DNA of 64,000 nt from Bacteroidales bacterium (GCA_017428945.1 JAFRPW010000025.1:35324-99323), one strand, 5' to 3'. Shown: positions 25,681-35,350, counted from the stretch's first letter. The notes: generated by a model from the letters alone, not told the origin. Translations and numbers: made by a program.

Positions 25681-26500
25681 GCAGAGCGCTGTCTGGCGGT
25701 TATTACGCGAGTGCAAAGTGTTGGCGGAACACCGAAGAGTGGCTGGGATATGCCGTGACTTGATTGACGAGTATAGTGCCCAGCCGTGTAATTATGCGAT
25801 CAGGCCCAAAGTTGATTTGGGAACAGATATGATTATCTGGCAGTATTGGTCACAAGGCTTTAATCAAGTTCCATCTATAGTCCGGAAATGCTTGGAGTCT
25901 GTTGAAAAGAATATTGGGGATTACAAGATTATACGTCTTTCAGATGATAACATAACGGACTATCTGGATATCCCTTCTTTTGTCTTGCAGAAACGTACAG
26001 CTTTCAATGTCGCAATGTTCTCTGATATACTCCGTCTCATGCTTTTGAAAGCATATGGTGGAGTATGGCTGGATGCTACAGTGTTTCTTTCAAAACCTAT
26101 CCCGTCAGAGTATTATCATAATGATGTGTTTTTTTATCGCCGAGATCCCAAAGAGCCGGATTACAAGTATTGGAGGAACACATATGCCTATTATTTTGGG
26201 TGGACAAAAGGTTTCAGGGTAAATATGCTGAACAGTATCCTATTTGCCAAAAAGGACAATCCCTACATATCCTATTTGTGCAATGTCATGCTATTCTGGT
26301 GGCAACATCACAATACAATACCATATTATTTCTTTTTTCAGATACTTTGTGACGTATATGGGTACCCTCTGGAAATGCCACTTGTAAGTGATACTCTTCC
26401 ACATTACCTTCAGCAGGCCATGAATGATTCGCACTTCAAAATAATGTCCCGCGATGATATTCTGGATAATATTCCTATTCATAAACTGACATACAAATAA
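25664..26500 (+). CDS. Capsular polysaccharide synthesis glycosyltransferase (Caps_synth type)
   Basis: A protein of 278 residues from the ATG at 25664, or 284 from the ATG at 25646; both overlap the transporter gene. It matches the Caps_synth/GT32-like group: IIWQYWSQGFNQVPSIVRKCLESV, YKIIRLSDDNITDYLDIP and the DxD-like block FSDILRLMLLKAYGGVWLDATVF. Such enzymes transfer a hexose to a lipid-linked glycan on the cytoplasmic side. It lies directly after the choline module and before an acetyltransferase gene. The sugar added is unknown. Confidence 0.82.
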   Translation: MKRRFKQSAVWRLLRECKVLAEHRRVAGICRDLIDEYSAQPCNYAIRPKVDLGTDMIIWQYWSQGFNQVPSIVRKCLESVEKNIGDYKIIRLSDDNITDYLDIPSFVLQKRTAFNVAMFSDILRLMLLKAYGGVWLDATVFLSKPIPSEYYHNDVFFYRRDPKEPDYKYWRNTYAYYFGWTKGFRVNMLNSILFAKKDNPYISYLCNVMLFWWQHHNTIPYYFFFQILCDVYGYPLEMPLVSDTLPHYLQQAMNDSHFKIMSRDDILDNIPIHKLTYK

Positions 26501-26501
26501 T

Positions 26502-26990
26502 ATGTCTCTCAAAGAGCTTCTTCTGGATTGGCTGATTCGCCCAGAAAAGTATTATATCAATAAATACCTTCTCTATTTGCGGAAAGAAGAGAAGTATACG
26601 TTCATTTCACCTAACAAGGTCCTTGCTTTTTGGTACCGCGGCAAAAAAAACCGCTTGGGCGCCCGTATTGGCTTTATTATTCATGCTGGTTGTTTTGACG
26701 AAGGGCTGACATTGGAGCATTATGGATCTGTTATTGTCAATCCTAAGGCAAGAATAGGCAAGAATTGCACTATACATGGCAATTGCTGTATAGGAAGCAC
26801 TGGCGGATATCCTGATGATTCTCCTATCATTGGGGATAATGTGGATATTGGACAGTTTGCCCAGATTCTTGGAGGTATCCATATTGCAGATGGCGTAAGG
26901 ATTGGTGCCGGTGCAGTTGTGGTCAAGGATATCATGGAAGAAGGTGCCACTGTTATTGGAATCCCAGGCAGAATCAAGAATCATGACTGA
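26502..26990 (+). CDS. Serine acetyltransferase-like hexapeptide acyltransferase
   Basis: A 162-residue left-handed beta-helix protein with hexapeptide repeats from about residue 70 to 155 (VIVNPKARIGKNCTIHGNCCIG, IIGDNVDIG, VRIGAGAVVVKDI, ATVIGIPGRI). The arrangement, including the catalytic-type histidine in CTIHGNCCIG, follows serine O-acetyltransferase relatives found in capsule loci, where they usually O-acetylate sugars. It is too short for a biosynthetic CysE, which has an extra N-terminal helical domain. It follows the Caps_synth gene by 1 nt and overlaps the acyltransferase-3 gene by 8 nt. Confidence 0.85.
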   Translation: MSLKELLLDWLIRPEKYYINKYLLYLRKEEKYTFISPNKVLAFWYRGKKNRLGARIGFIIHAGCFDEGLTLEHYGSVIVNPKARIGKNCTIHGNCCIGSTGGYPDDSPIIGDNVDIGQFAQILGGIHIADGVRIGAGAVVVKDIMEEGATVIGIPGRIKNHD

Positions 26991-28047
26991 AATCCTGACA
27001 CGTCAGTCAACTCTTATCAAGGCGATGCGGTTCCCCTTGATTGTGATGGTACTTATCATCCATTCTCCAGGAGCCTATTCTTCTTCTGAAATGGAGTGGT
27101 CTTTAGAAGGATGGAATATTTATCATTTTTTTGCCGAACTTCTTTCAGGACATATTTCTGCTATTGCAACAAGGTGTTTCTTTCTCTTTAGCGGATTCTT
27201 GTTCTTCCGCTATCTGAAAGATGGAGAGTTCTGCATGTCGTGGGTACTGTCCAAATGGAAGAAAAGAGTCTTTACACTGCTGATTCCTTACATTTTCTGG
27301 AATTTGCTACTGGTGGCTGCAGTAGTGTTAAAGAATAGTGTCTTCGGTGCGTTTTCACTCGGTGAAAGCCCGGAAGAGATGTCACTCGTTCATCAAGGCC
27401 CCCTATTCTGGTTTGTCACCGGACCTGCTGATTATCCGTTATGGTACTTGAGGGATCTGATGGTAATGACTCTTCTAACCCCTCTTATTTACTGCTTAAT
27501 CAAGTATTTACGCCGGGCATCACTGGTTTTGTTGGTTCTATTGTACTATGCCCCTTTACAGTTTCCCTTTAATCAGGCATTGTTCTATTTTGGGATTGGA
27601 GCATGGCTTGGCATCAATCATAAGGACTTGATTCCCCTTTGTCATAAAGTAAGGATTCCAGCGGCTGTAGCAGCCTTCATGCTATTACCTGTAGCCACTT
27701 CGCAAGTGGGACGGCCTATGCATCTGCTGCTCTTTAAGTGTTACATCCCACTGGGAATAATCACTTTCATTAACATTTGCGACTTCATGACCAGAAATGA
27801 CGTGATTCGCAATAAGTTATGTGCGTTGTCAGGAAGCGTGTTCTTCATCTATGCTGTTCACGAAATATATATTCTCGGCTGGACCAAGGGTCTTTGCCTT
27901 CGTTTGCTTGGGGATTCTCTTGTTGCAACATGGCTGCGTTATTTTCTTGTTCCCGTAATTGTCCTTGGAATATGCTTGTTACTCTATAAGTTATTGAACA
28001 GATGGTCGCCCCGGGCTTTGGCTTTTGCCTGCGGAGGGCGTACTTAA
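26983..28047 (+). CDS. Acyltransferase 3 family membrane O-acetyltransferase
   Basis: A 354-residue protein with about ten membrane helices, of the Acyl_transf_3 family. The family landmarks are an N-terminal K-A-M-R-F-P-L-I-V-M-V helix ending in a histidine (IIHSPGAY), a cytoplasmic arginine in the next helices and FWNLLLV. The start is the ATG at 26983, overlapping the preceding gene; a longer frame upstream lies wholly inside that gene. Such proteins move acetyl groups across the inner membrane to modify surface glycans. With the hexapeptide acetyltransferase it implies two acetylation sites, or one two-step system (inference). Confidence 0.83.
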   Translation: MTEILTRQSTLIKAMRFPLIVMVLIIHSPGAYSSSEMEWSLEGWNIYHFFAELLSGHISAIATRCFFLFSGFLFFRYLKDGEFCMSWVLSKWKKRVFTLLIPYIFWNLLLVAAVVLKNSVFGAFSLGESPEEMSLVHQGPLFWFVTGPADYPLWYLRDLMVMTLLTPLIYCLIKYLRRASLVLLVLLYYAPLQFPFNQALFYFGIGAWLGINHKDLIPLCHKVRIPAAVAAFMLLPVATSQVGRPMHLLLFKCYIPLGIITFINICDFMTRNDVIRNKLCALSGSVFFIYAVHEIYILGWTKGLCLRLLGDSLVATWLRYFLVPVIVLGICLLLYKLLNRWSPRALAFACGGRT

Positions 28048-28059
28048 CCATAGCTTCCC

Positions 28060-28965
28060 ATGATTCCCCTTGCCATAGCATTCACTCCCAATTACATTGT
28101 CCCGGCGGCCACGATGCTTAAATCGTTGCTGGATTCATCGGCCGATACGTTTCATATTATTTGCTTGGTTACGGAAGAGATACCCCGTGAGATGCAGGAG
28201 ATGCTGTACAAAATGGGGAATGGGAGGTTAGAGATGGAGTATTTTCCCCTAAAAGGACGCCTGGACGGTTATTATACGGACGCAAGGTATTCTGAAGCTG
28301 CGTCTTTCCGCTTGCTCCTGCCGGAGCTGCTCCCTGACTATGAAAAGATCCTGTATCTGGACTGTGATATTGTTGTGCGGCAGGATATGGGCGCTTTGTA
28401 CCGTAATACGGATTTGGAGGATAACTATCTGGCGGCCGTTTACGAGGCGCCCATTGAAGGGCAGGCCGACCGGATAAGAGCTTTGGGATGCATACCCGGA
28501 CAGTATTTCAATTCCGGTATGTTGCTTATGAACCTTAAGCAAATGAGGGAGGAAAAAGTGTCAACCAGGCTATTGAAAGCCTGCGAGAAAGACTATATGG
28601 AATTCCCGGACCAGGATGCCCTGAATCAGGTTTGTCAGGGGAGAGTCCTGCCGATAAGTCCTGTCTATAACGGAATTCGTTCTTTTTTCCTTCCGCAATA
28701 TAAAAGAGATTTTTATGCGGTTTACTCGACCGATTTGTGGGAACAGGTTCAAAGGGAGGGGAATATCCATTATACCGGCGGCAAGCCCTGGAACATCTTT
28801 TCCGTAGAGTTTGGCCAGTGGTGGAAAGTGTATTTCAGCCTGCCCAAAGAAATACAAACTCTGATGGAGTTCAGTGGCAAGATTGGTTTTGTTTCCCAGC
28901 TATATAAGCTTGGCATAGGCCGTCTGCTGGACTGGGGGATCATGGTATACCGTAAATTGAAGTAA
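28060..28965 (+). CDS. Family 8 glycosyltransferase
   Basis: A 301-residue LgtC/glycogenin-like GT8 enzyme. Motifs: PLAIAFTPNYIVPAATMLKSL at the N-terminus, the metal-binding DxD in LYLDCDIVV (near residues 104-109), FNSGMLLMNL, PDQDALNQV and HYTGGKPW. These are retaining galactosyl- or glucosyltransferases. A C-terminal basic tail is typical for membrane association. Spacing to the upstream gene is 12 nt and to the next gene 1 nt. The probable role is transfer of galactose or glucose within the repeat unit. Confidence 0.87.
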   Translation: MIPLAIAFTPNYIVPAATMLKSLLDSSADTFHIICLVTEEIPREMQEMLYKMGNGRLEMEYFPLKGRLDGYYTDARYSEAASFRLLLPELLPDYEKILYLDCDIVVRQDMGALYRNTDLEDNYLAAVYEAPIEGQADRIRALGCIPGQYFNSGMLLMNLKQMREEKVSTRLLKACEKDYMEFPDQDALNQVCQGRVLPISPVYNGIRSFFLPQYKRDFYAVYSTDLWEQVQREGNIHYTGGKPWNIFSVEFGQWWKVYFSLPKEIQTLMEFSGKIGFVSQLYKLGIGRLLDWGIMVYRKLK

Positions 28966-28966
28966 G

Positions 28967-29827
28967 GTGAGGCACGCTTTTCTGATAATGGCCCATAACC
29001 AGTTTGATCTGCTTCAAATTCTGGTGTCTTGCCTGGACGACCCCAGGAACGACATTTTTGTGCATGTGGACGCCAAGGTTTCACGGATGCCGGAACTCCA
29101 TGCCGACAGGGCGGGGCTGTATATGCCTGATAACAGAGTCGATGTCCGCTGGGGTGATGTAAGTGTGGTGGAAGCAGAGTATGCCCTGTTTGAGGCTGCC
29201 TTGAATAACGGGCCTTATCAGTATTACCACCTTCTTTCAGGGGCGGATTTGCCGCTCAAAAGCCAGGACTACATCCATGATTTCTTTGATGAGCACAACG
29301 GTAAAGAATTCATCGGCTATACTTTGACCGGAATCACCCCTGAGGTGGTCAGGAAAGTCCAGCGCTGGCATTTGTTCCCCAGGCAATTCAGAAGCAAATC
29401 GATGGCGGTAAGAATTCCTCGCGCCGTACTCCTCCGCCTTCAGGAGAGACTGGGAATAAAGAGAAATAAAGGAATTGCCTTCAAGAAGGGAACCCAGTGG
29501 GTAAGCATAACCGACGGCCTGGTACGGTACCTCGTCGAGCATAAAGATTGGACATTGAGGAAATTCAGGAACACGTTCTGCAGTGACGAAGTTTTTGTCC
29601 AGACACTGTGCTGGCAGTCTCCGTTCCAAACAAGTATTTATAACACGGAGAGTGATGCGGAAGGATGTATGAGGGCCATTAAATGGGAAAACGGTTGCCT
29701 GATTGACTGGTGTGAAAAAGATATTGAAACCCTGAAAGATTCCCCGGCGTTGTTTGCGAGGAAGTTCAACAGTTCCGACATGGGTTTTATCCGTGAGGTT
29801 TTACAGATAGGTGGGTATGCGTCTTAG
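28967..29827 (+). CDS. Core-2/I-branching family (GT14) glycosyltransferase
   Basis: A 286-residue protein with a GTG start one base after the previous stop. It matches the Core-2/I-branching beta-1,6-N-acetylglucosaminyltransferase family: HAFLIMAHNQFDLLQILVSCLDDPRNDIFVHVD, YHLLSGADLPLKS, then KGTQWVSIT and a catalytic-type glutamate in FCSDEVFVQTL. Bacterial members occur in polysaccharide loci and add GlcNAc or xylose-like residues. A branching role is suggested by the family but not proven. It overlaps the next gene. Confidence 0.85.
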   Translation: MRHAFLIMAHNQFDLLQILVSCLDDPRNDIFVHVDAKVSRMPELHADRAGLYMPDNRVDVRWGDVSVVEAEYALFEAALNNGPYQYYHLLSGADLPLKSQDYIHDFFDEHNGKEFIGYTLTGITPEVVRKVQRWHLFPRQFRSKSMAVRIPRAVLLRLQERLGIKRNKGIAFKKGTQWVSITDGLVRYLVEHKDWTLRKFRNTFCSDEVFVQTLCWQSPFQTSIYNTESDAEGCMRAIKWENGCLIDWCEKDIETLKDSPALFARKFNSSDMGFIREVLQIGGYAS

Positions 29828-30779
29828 CGTCATCATGCCGGTTTACAATGCCCAGAATACCCTGGAGAGAACACTCCGGAGTATTTCCAGCCAGTTGTCC
29901 CGGGATGTAGAGCTTGTCATCGTCGATGATGGCAGTACGGATAGTACCCCGGATATTTTATCTCGTTTTGCCGACGAGAATCCCGCGGCATGTCAAGTAA
30001 TCCGTCAGGAGAATGCGGGAGCTGCCGCTGCCAGAAATGCGGCTATCAACAATGCCAGTGGTGATTACCTGGCGTTCATAGATGCCGACGACAGGGTCCC
30101 AGACAACGCTCTTGAGCGCATTCTTAAAGCAACGGAGAACAATTCTGACATAATAGGATGGGACTGGCAGAATGAGTGTAACGGACAGGTAAGGAGATTC
30201 AGGCAGGCGGAGTATTCCACGCCGGAAGACGCGATTAAGAACCTTATGGGTGGTACCATGAAGTGGAATCTCTGGCTGTTTACTGTAAAGCACAGTCTTG
30301 TGAATCAGAACAGCATCCGTTTTCTTGAGGGTGCAGACATGGGCGAAGATATGGCTTTCATGCTTAAGTGCTTTGCATGTTCCAAAACGGTCAAGCAAGT
30401 TCATGATGTTCTGTATGAATACAATGCATCCAATCCCACTTCCATAAGCAGGCAACTCTCAGAGAGACGTCGGACAGAAGTTTCAGCAAACCTTCAGTCG
30501 GCCCATGAATTTTTGAAGAATTCTGCACATTCTGAATTATGCGACTCCTATCTTCCTCATCTCAAGTTATATATTAAGCTTCCGCTTTTGATAAGCGCCT
30601 GCAAGGAAGATTACAGAACTTGGTTTAATTGGTTTCCAGAGGCAAATTCATTTGCATTCAATAACAAAGAATTACCGCTCCGTACCCGTGCCCTCCAATG
30701 GATGGCATCCAAAAGAATGTGGGGTGCGGTCCGTCTTTATGCTGCCTTGTATAGTTTTATCACAAAACACATGGTTTGA
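29817..30779 (+). CDS. Family 2 glycosyltransferase
   Basis: A 320-residue GT-A enzyme beginning RLSVIMPVYNAQNTLERTLRSI, with VIVDDGSTDSTPDIL and a metal-binding AFIDADDRVPDNALE motif. An ED pair in GADMGEDMAFMLKC fits the usual catalytic region. The ATG at 29817 is preferred to a GTG two codons upstream. It shares a base with the start of the polymerase gene (TGATG). It adds one sugar of the repeat unit; specificity is unknown. Confidence 0.87.
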   Translation: MRLSVIMPVYNAQNTLERTLRSISSQLSRDVELVIVDDGSTDSTPDILSRFADENPAACQVIRQENAGAAAARNAAINNASGDYLAFIDADDRVPDNALERILKATENNSDIIGWDWQNECNGQVRRFRQAEYSTPEDAIKNLMGGTMKWNLWLFTVKHSLVNQNSIRFLEGADMGEDMAFMLKCFACSKTVKQVHDVLYEYNASNPTSISRQLSERRRTEVSANLQSAHEFLKNSAHSELCDSYLPHLKLYIKLPLLISACKEDYRTWFNWFPEANSFAFNNKELPLRTRALQWMASKRMWGAVRLYAALYSFITKHMV

Positions 30780-32050
30780 TGCTAAAAAGAATCTTCATAT
30801 CGGCATTACTCGTAGTAATAACCAGTTTCTATTTGTTCCCGGTAGCCTTCTACTTCCTGCCAGACGCAATCAATACAAAGATTATCATTGCAGGTTTCGG
30901 AGTTCTGGCCTTCTTTTATGATGGGGTTTCTTCCAGATCGTTTATTATTCCAAGGCAATTGCTTTATGCTGGATTATTAGCCGTATTTTTCTCTTTGTGG
31001 TGTTTTTATTGTATCACCAAGAACAATACCGACGATTTGTCCTATGCCAATTATTGGATATCATTCTTTACCTGGATATTTGGCGGTTACGGAGTCTGTT
31101 TTCTTCTCAGGAATATGGCGGGAAAGGCAGATCTGGCAACTATTACTTTTTATTTTGCATTAGTTTGTGTCTCCCAATGCATTATTGCTGAATGGATTGA
31201 CTATTCCCCGTCCTTCAGGGTGCTGGTCGACAGCGTATTTAACCAGGGTCAAGAGTTCTTTCAGGAGGTAAAGCGACTCTACGGCATTGGTGCGGCTTTG
31301 GATCCGGCCGGTGTACGTTTCTCTGTTACGCTCACCCTTATGGCGCATCAGATGTCTTCAAACGGAGAAGTTATTAACAAGACCGGTTTGTCCTTATTCT
31401 ACTTCAGCGCTTTTTTTATCATAGTTATAATCGGGTCCATGATTGCCAGAACTACCTGGTTGGGCGCTGGTATCGGCTTGGCCTATATGATTGTTTCTTA
31501 CCTTAGTCTGAATAATGGTTATCTTTCGGGGAAGCAGGTGCAATTCTGGTCACTATTCATAGGCCTGGCACTGCTCACTCTTATCGTTTCGGTCATCTTG
31601 TATAATACCAATCCCAATTTCAGAAGCAGTCTCCGATTTGCCTTTGAGGGTTTTTTCAACTGGGCAGAAACGGGTGTTTTCAGAACCGACTCCACTGACA
31701 AACTCAATAACGTTATGTGGATATGGCCGCAGGACACCAGATCCTGGATTATTGGAACAGGATTGTTTGAGAACTTTGTCTATAGTACTGATATCGGGTA
31801 CTGCCGCTTTACTCTTTATTGCGGTATCCCGGGGCTGGCAATCTTTTCCGTATTCTTCATATATAATGGCTGGGCCCTGTTCAGAAGGTTTAAGAGTCTC
31901 TCCATTTTGCCTCTGGCTCTTGTAGTAGTGAATTTTATTGTATGGCTTAAAGTTGCAACTGATATTTTTTTTATATTTGCTTTATTGTTTTTTGCAGAAG
32001 AAAGCGTACAGGACACTTCTGAACCCACATGCACATCCTCTACAACATAG
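30779..32050 (+). CDS. Wzy-like polysaccharide polymerase
   Basis: A 423-residue membrane protein with about 11-12 helices and a larger extracytoplasmic loop in the second half (residues about 300-350, FNWAETGVFRTDSTDKLNNV ... DTRSWIIGTG). This topology and the 'G-T-G-x-F' segment are usual in Wzy polymerases and O-antigen ligase relatives. These are highly variable, so the call rests on topology and on being the only such protein in a locus that has Wzx, Wza and Wzc. It would join repeat units in the periplasm. Its 3' end overlaps the next gene by 22 nt. Confidence 0.78.
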   Translation: MLKRIFISALLVVITSFYLFPVAFYFLPDAINTKIIIAGFGVLAFFYDGVSSRSFIIPRQLLYAGLLAVFFSLWCFYCITKNNTDDLSYANYWISFFTWIFGGYGVCFLLRNMAGKADLATITFYFALVCVSQCIIAEWIDYSPSFRVLVDSVFNQGQEFFQEVKRLYGIGAALDPAGVRFSVTLTLMAHQMSSNGEVINKTGLSLFYFSAFFIIVIIGSMIARTTWLGAGIGLAYMIVSYLSLNNGYLSGKQVQFWSLFIGLALLTLIVSVILYNTNPNFRSSLRFAFEGFFNWAETGVFRTDSTDKLNNVMWIWPQDTRSWIIGTGLFENFVYSTDIGYCRFTLYCGIPGLAIFSVFFIYNGWALFRRFKSLSILPLALVVVNFIVWLKVATDIFFIFALLFFAEESVQDTSEPTCTSSTT

Positions 32051-33150
32051 CCGGATTCTACCGCCCTGCGGGGATGGAGAGGGTGCTGTGCGACAAAGCC
32101 AACTGGCTGGTTGAGCACGGGCACAGGGTGACCATCGTCACAACGGAGCAAAAGGGAAGGCCCCATGCTTTCCCGCTGGACCCTCGAGTGGAGATGACGG
32201 ACCTTGCAATAGGCTATGAGGACAACAACGGCGGCAGCCTGTGGGACAAACTGATTCACTATCCCGGCAAGCAGAGAAGGCACAGGAAGGCCCTGAGGGC
32301 CATATTGATGGAGAAAAAGCCGGACATCACAGTGTCCATGTTCTGCAACGAAGTTAACCTTGTCCCGCAAATGAAGGACGGCAGCAGGAAGGTGCTGGAA
32401 GTGCATTTCTCCCGCTTCAAACGCGTGCAGTACGGAAGGAAGGGATTGTGGGCGCTTGTCGACGGCATCCGCAGCCGTCAGGACGAGAGACTGATCAGGA
32501 AGTACCGGCGTTTTGTGGTACTCACCAATGAGGACAAGGCCTACTGGGGAGACCTTCCCGGAATACGCGTAATATACAACCCCGTCCGATTCCGCCCGGA
32601 AAAGCCCGCCTCCCTGGACACAAAGACAGTTATTGCGGTGGGCCGATATACCCACCAGAAGGGCCTGGAACGGCTCATTCAGGCATGGAGCCTGATTCCG
32701 GAAAAGGACGGATGGAAACTATGGCTTGTGGGAGACGGAGAGCAGCGTCCGGAACTTGAGAACCTTATCCGGAGCCTGGGCCTTACCGGGTCTGTGAAGC
32801 TTGGCCGAGCGGAAAGTGACATGGCCGCAGTATACTCACAGGCATCCATACTTGCCCTCACATCGCGTTACGAGGGCCTTCCCATGGCGCTCCTGGAGGC
32901 GCAGACCTTCGGCGTGCCGGCGGTTTCTTTTGAATGCAAGTGCGGCCCAAAAGACATCATTACCCCGGGTGTTGACGGAATTCTGGTAGAGGAGGGTAAC
33001 GTGGGCGCCTTCGCCCAGGGCCTCTCTGCCCTCATGAAGGACGATGCCTTAAGGAAAGAGATGGGCCTCAATGCTTTCCGCAGCTCGGAGAGATGGAGGC
33101 CGGATAATATAATGCCACAATGGATACAGCTGTTCGGCGAAATATTGTAG
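32029..33150 (+). CDS. Family 4 glycosyltransferase
   Basis: A 373-residue GT-B enzyme. The N-terminal domain begins MHILYNIAGFYRPAGMERVLCDKANWL. The C-terminal GT4 domain has VIAVGRYTHQKGLERLIQAW, WLVGDGEQRPELENLI and the sugar-nucleotide-binding SRYEGLPMALLEAQTFGVPAV with the E-x7-E glutamates. From here to the end of the locus the sequence looks clearly richer in G and C than in the preceding 15 kb. It overlaps the polymerase gene and the next GT4 gene (31 nt). Confidence 0.9.
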   Translation: MHILYNIAGFYRPAGMERVLCDKANWLVEHGHRVTIVTTEQKGRPHAFPLDPRVEMTDLAIGYEDNNGGSLWDKLIHYPGKQRRHRKALRAILMEKKPDITVSMFCNEVNLVPQMKDGSRKVLEVHFSRFKRVQYGRKGLWALVDGIRSRQDERLIRKYRRFVVLTNEDKAYWGDLPGIRVIYNPVRFRPEKPASLDTKTVIAVGRYTHQKGLERLIQAWSLIPEKDGWKLWLVGDGEQRPELENLIRSLGLTGSVKLGRAESDMAAVYSQASILALTSRYEGLPMALLEAQTFGVPAVSFECKCGPKDIITPGVDGILVEEGNVGAFAQGLSALMKDDALRKEMGLNAFRSSERWRPDNIMPQWIQLFGEIL

Positions 33151-34217
33151 TGTCGGCGGTGAACATCCGAAAGGGTGGGACGCTTACCGTTCTGAGGGAC
33201 TGCCTGAGGTACCTCGGCGGCAGGCCGGACCTCCACGTGACGGCGCTGGTACACAATAAGGAACTGTGCAATTTCCCGGGCATAGACTATATTGAAATTC
33301 CCTGGAGCGCAGAAGGATGGTTCAAGCGCCTGTGGTGCGAGTACGTGAGCATGAACCGCATCTCAAAAACGCTCCCCGACACATACCTCTGGCTGTCCCT
33401 CCACGACACCACGCCGCGGGTAAAGGCGCAGAGGCAGGCAGTTTACTGCCACACTTCCTTCCCGTTCATGAAGCCCACGCTCCGGGATCTCTGGATGGAT
33501 TACAAGATACCCCTGTTCTCACTGTTCACCAAATATGCCTACAGGTGGAACGTAAGGAAGAACAAGTATCTGATTGTGCAGCAGGAGTGGATGAGGCAGG
33601 CCCTGGCGGCCCTTGTCTCCTTCCCGGCAAGCAGAATAATAGTAGCGCCGCCGTCCTTTGAACGCCCTGTGATTACAGCTGCGCCGTCTAATCCTCCTAT
33701 GTTCCTCTACGTAGGTACACCGGACTGCCACAAGAACTTTGAGACAGTGTGCAAAGCTGCAGAGCTGCTGGAAAAGCGCCTTGGCAAAGGTGCGTTCTGC
33801 GTAGTGTTCACCATAAGCGGAGAAGAAAACCGCTATGCGCAGTGGCTCCGGAGGCGCTGGTGCCATGTAGATTCCATCCGTTTCCGCGGATACCTTTCCC
33901 GGGAAGAACTGGCGCAGGCCTATGGTAAGGCCTCCTGCCTTGTGTTCCCTTCCAGGATAGAGACCTGGGGACTTCCAATATCGGAATTCCTGCAAACAGG
34001 AAAACCCATGATACTTGCGGACATGCCTTATGCGCATGGTGCGGCTGCGGGTGCGTCAAAAGTAGCCTTTTTCCCTGTAAGAGATGCAGAGAAGCTGGCG
34101 CTCCTTATGCAGAAGGTGATAGAAAAGGAAGAAGAGTCCTTCAAGGCTGTTCCGGTACCGGAATTCAGTGCTCCTTATGCAGAGAACTGGGACAGATTAT
34201 TTGATATCCTATTATAA
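33120..34217 (+). CDS. Family 4 glycosyltransferase
   Basis: A 365-residue GT-B protein. Residues about 185-365 are the GT4 nucleotide-sugar domain (FLYVGTPDCHKNFETVCKAAELL, then FRGYLSREELAQAYGKASCLVFPSRIETWGLPISEFLQTGKPMI). The N-terminal half resembles mannosyl/fucosyl-type transferases that begin VVSAVNIRKGGTLTVLRDCL. The usual second catalytic glutamate region reads ETWGLPISEF. It overlaps the preceding gene by 31 nt and shares one base with the next gene. Acceptor and donor are unknown. Confidence 0.87.
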   Translation: MDTAVRRNIVVSAVNIRKGGTLTVLRDCLRYLGGRPDLHVTALVHNKELCNFPGIDYIEIPWSAEGWFKRLWCEYVSMNRISKTLPDTYLWLSLHDTTPRVKAQRQAVYCHTSFPFMKPTLRDLWMDYKIPLFSLFTKYAYRWNVRKNKYLIVQQEWMRQALAALVSFPASRIIVAPPSFERPVITAAPSNPPMFLYVGTPDCHKNFETVCKAAELLEKRLGKGAFCVVFTISGEENRYAQWLRRRWCHVDSIRFRGYLSREELAQAYGKASCLVFPSRIETWGLPISEFLQTGKPMILADMPYAHGAAAGASKVAFFPVRDAEKLALLMQKVIEKEEESFKAVPVPEFSAPYAENWDRLFDILL

Positions 34218-35350
34218 TGAGAATACTTCAGTTAGGTAAATTCTACCCCATACGCGGGGGCGTAGAGAAGGTGATGTGGATTCTCATGAGGGGTCTATCG
34301 GGCCAGGGCGTAGACTGTGACATGCTGTGCGCACGGCTTCGCGGTGACAAGGCAGATCCTGCGGACCAGCCGTTCCAGGATGGCAGGGACTTCCGCTTCA
34401 ACTCCCATGGGACGGTGTACTGCGTTAATGCTCTCACCCAAAAGGCCGCCACCATGATTTCTCCGGCAATGGTACGATGGCTTAGGAAACACCACCAGGA
34501 TTACGACATAATACACGTGCACCATCCGGACCCCATGGCAGCCCTGGCGCTCAGGCTCAGCGGCTACAAAGGGAAAGTGGTGCTTCACTGGCACAGTGAC
34601 ATAGTGTCCCAGAAATCACTCCTGAGGCTTTACAGACCTCTCCAGGACTGGCTTTTGAAACGGGCCGATGTCATTGTGGGTACCACCCCGTCGTATATCA
34701 AGGCTTCCCCTTATTTGGGAGACTTCCAGGACAAATGCACGTATGTTCCCATAGGCATAGAGCCCATTCATTTCAGCGAGGAGGGGGCGGAGGCAATAAG
34801 GCAGCGCTTCCCCGGGAAGACCATCCTGCTGTCCATAGGCCGGCTGGTCCCTTACAAAGGTTTCTCCGTGCTTATCAGGGCAATGAAGTTCCTTCCGGAA
34901 AAGTACCACCTCATTATTGGCGGCAAGGGCCCTCTGCAGAAGGAACTGGAGGACATGATTGACGCGGAAGGCCTTGGCGGCAGGGTTACTCTGGAGGGGT
35001 ATCTGCCGGACGACAAACTGCCGGACTACTACGGCGCCTGCCACATCTTTGTCCTTTCCAGCATTATGAAGACAGAAGCCTTTGGGATAGTACAGATAGA
35101 GGCCATGTCCTGCGGAAAACCCGTTGTGGCCACCATAATTCCCGGCTCAGGCGTGTCCTGGGTGAACGAGGACGGCATTTCCGGAAGGAATGTCACGGTA
35201 GGTGACTCCAAGGCCATGGCCGCAGCAATAGAAAACGTGGATGAACGTTACAACGTATTCTCCCATGGTGCCAAGATGCGTTTTGACTCCATGTTCACGG
35301 AAGACGGAATGATTAAATCAATACTTAAAATATATGAAACGCTTGTTTGA
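34217..35350 (+). CDS. Family 4 glycosyltransferase
   Basis: A 377-residue GT-B enzyme of a familiar GT4 type: MRILQLGKFYPIRGGVEKVMWIL, IIHVHHPDPMAALAL, HWHSDIVSQKSLLRLYRPLQ, LLSIGRLVPYKGFSVLIRAM, IIGGKGPLQKELE and EAFGIVQIEAMSCGKPVVAT. This set is shared with mannosyl- and rhamnosyl-type transferases in capsule clusters. Its 3' end overlaps the export lipoprotein gene by 17 nt, tying glycan assembly to export genes in one transcript. Confidence 0.9.
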   Translation: MRILQLGKFYPIRGGVEKVMWILMRGLSGQGVDCDMLCARLRGDKADPADQPFQDGRDFRFNSHGTVYCVNALTQKAATMISPAMVRWLRKHHQDYDIIHVHHPDPMAALALRLSGYKGKVVLHWHSDIVSQKSLLRLYRPLQDWLLKRADVIVGTTPSYIKASPYLGDFQDKCTYVPIGIEPIHFSEEGAEAIRQRFPGKTILLSIGRLVPYKGFSVLIRAMKFLPEKYHLIIGGKGPLQKELEDMIDAEGLGGRVTLEGYLPDDKLPDYYGACHIFVLSSIMKTEAFGIVQIEAMSCGKPVVATIIPGSGVSWVNEDGISGRNVTVGDSKAMAAAIENVDERYNVFSHGAKMRFDSMFTEDGMIKSILKIYETLV

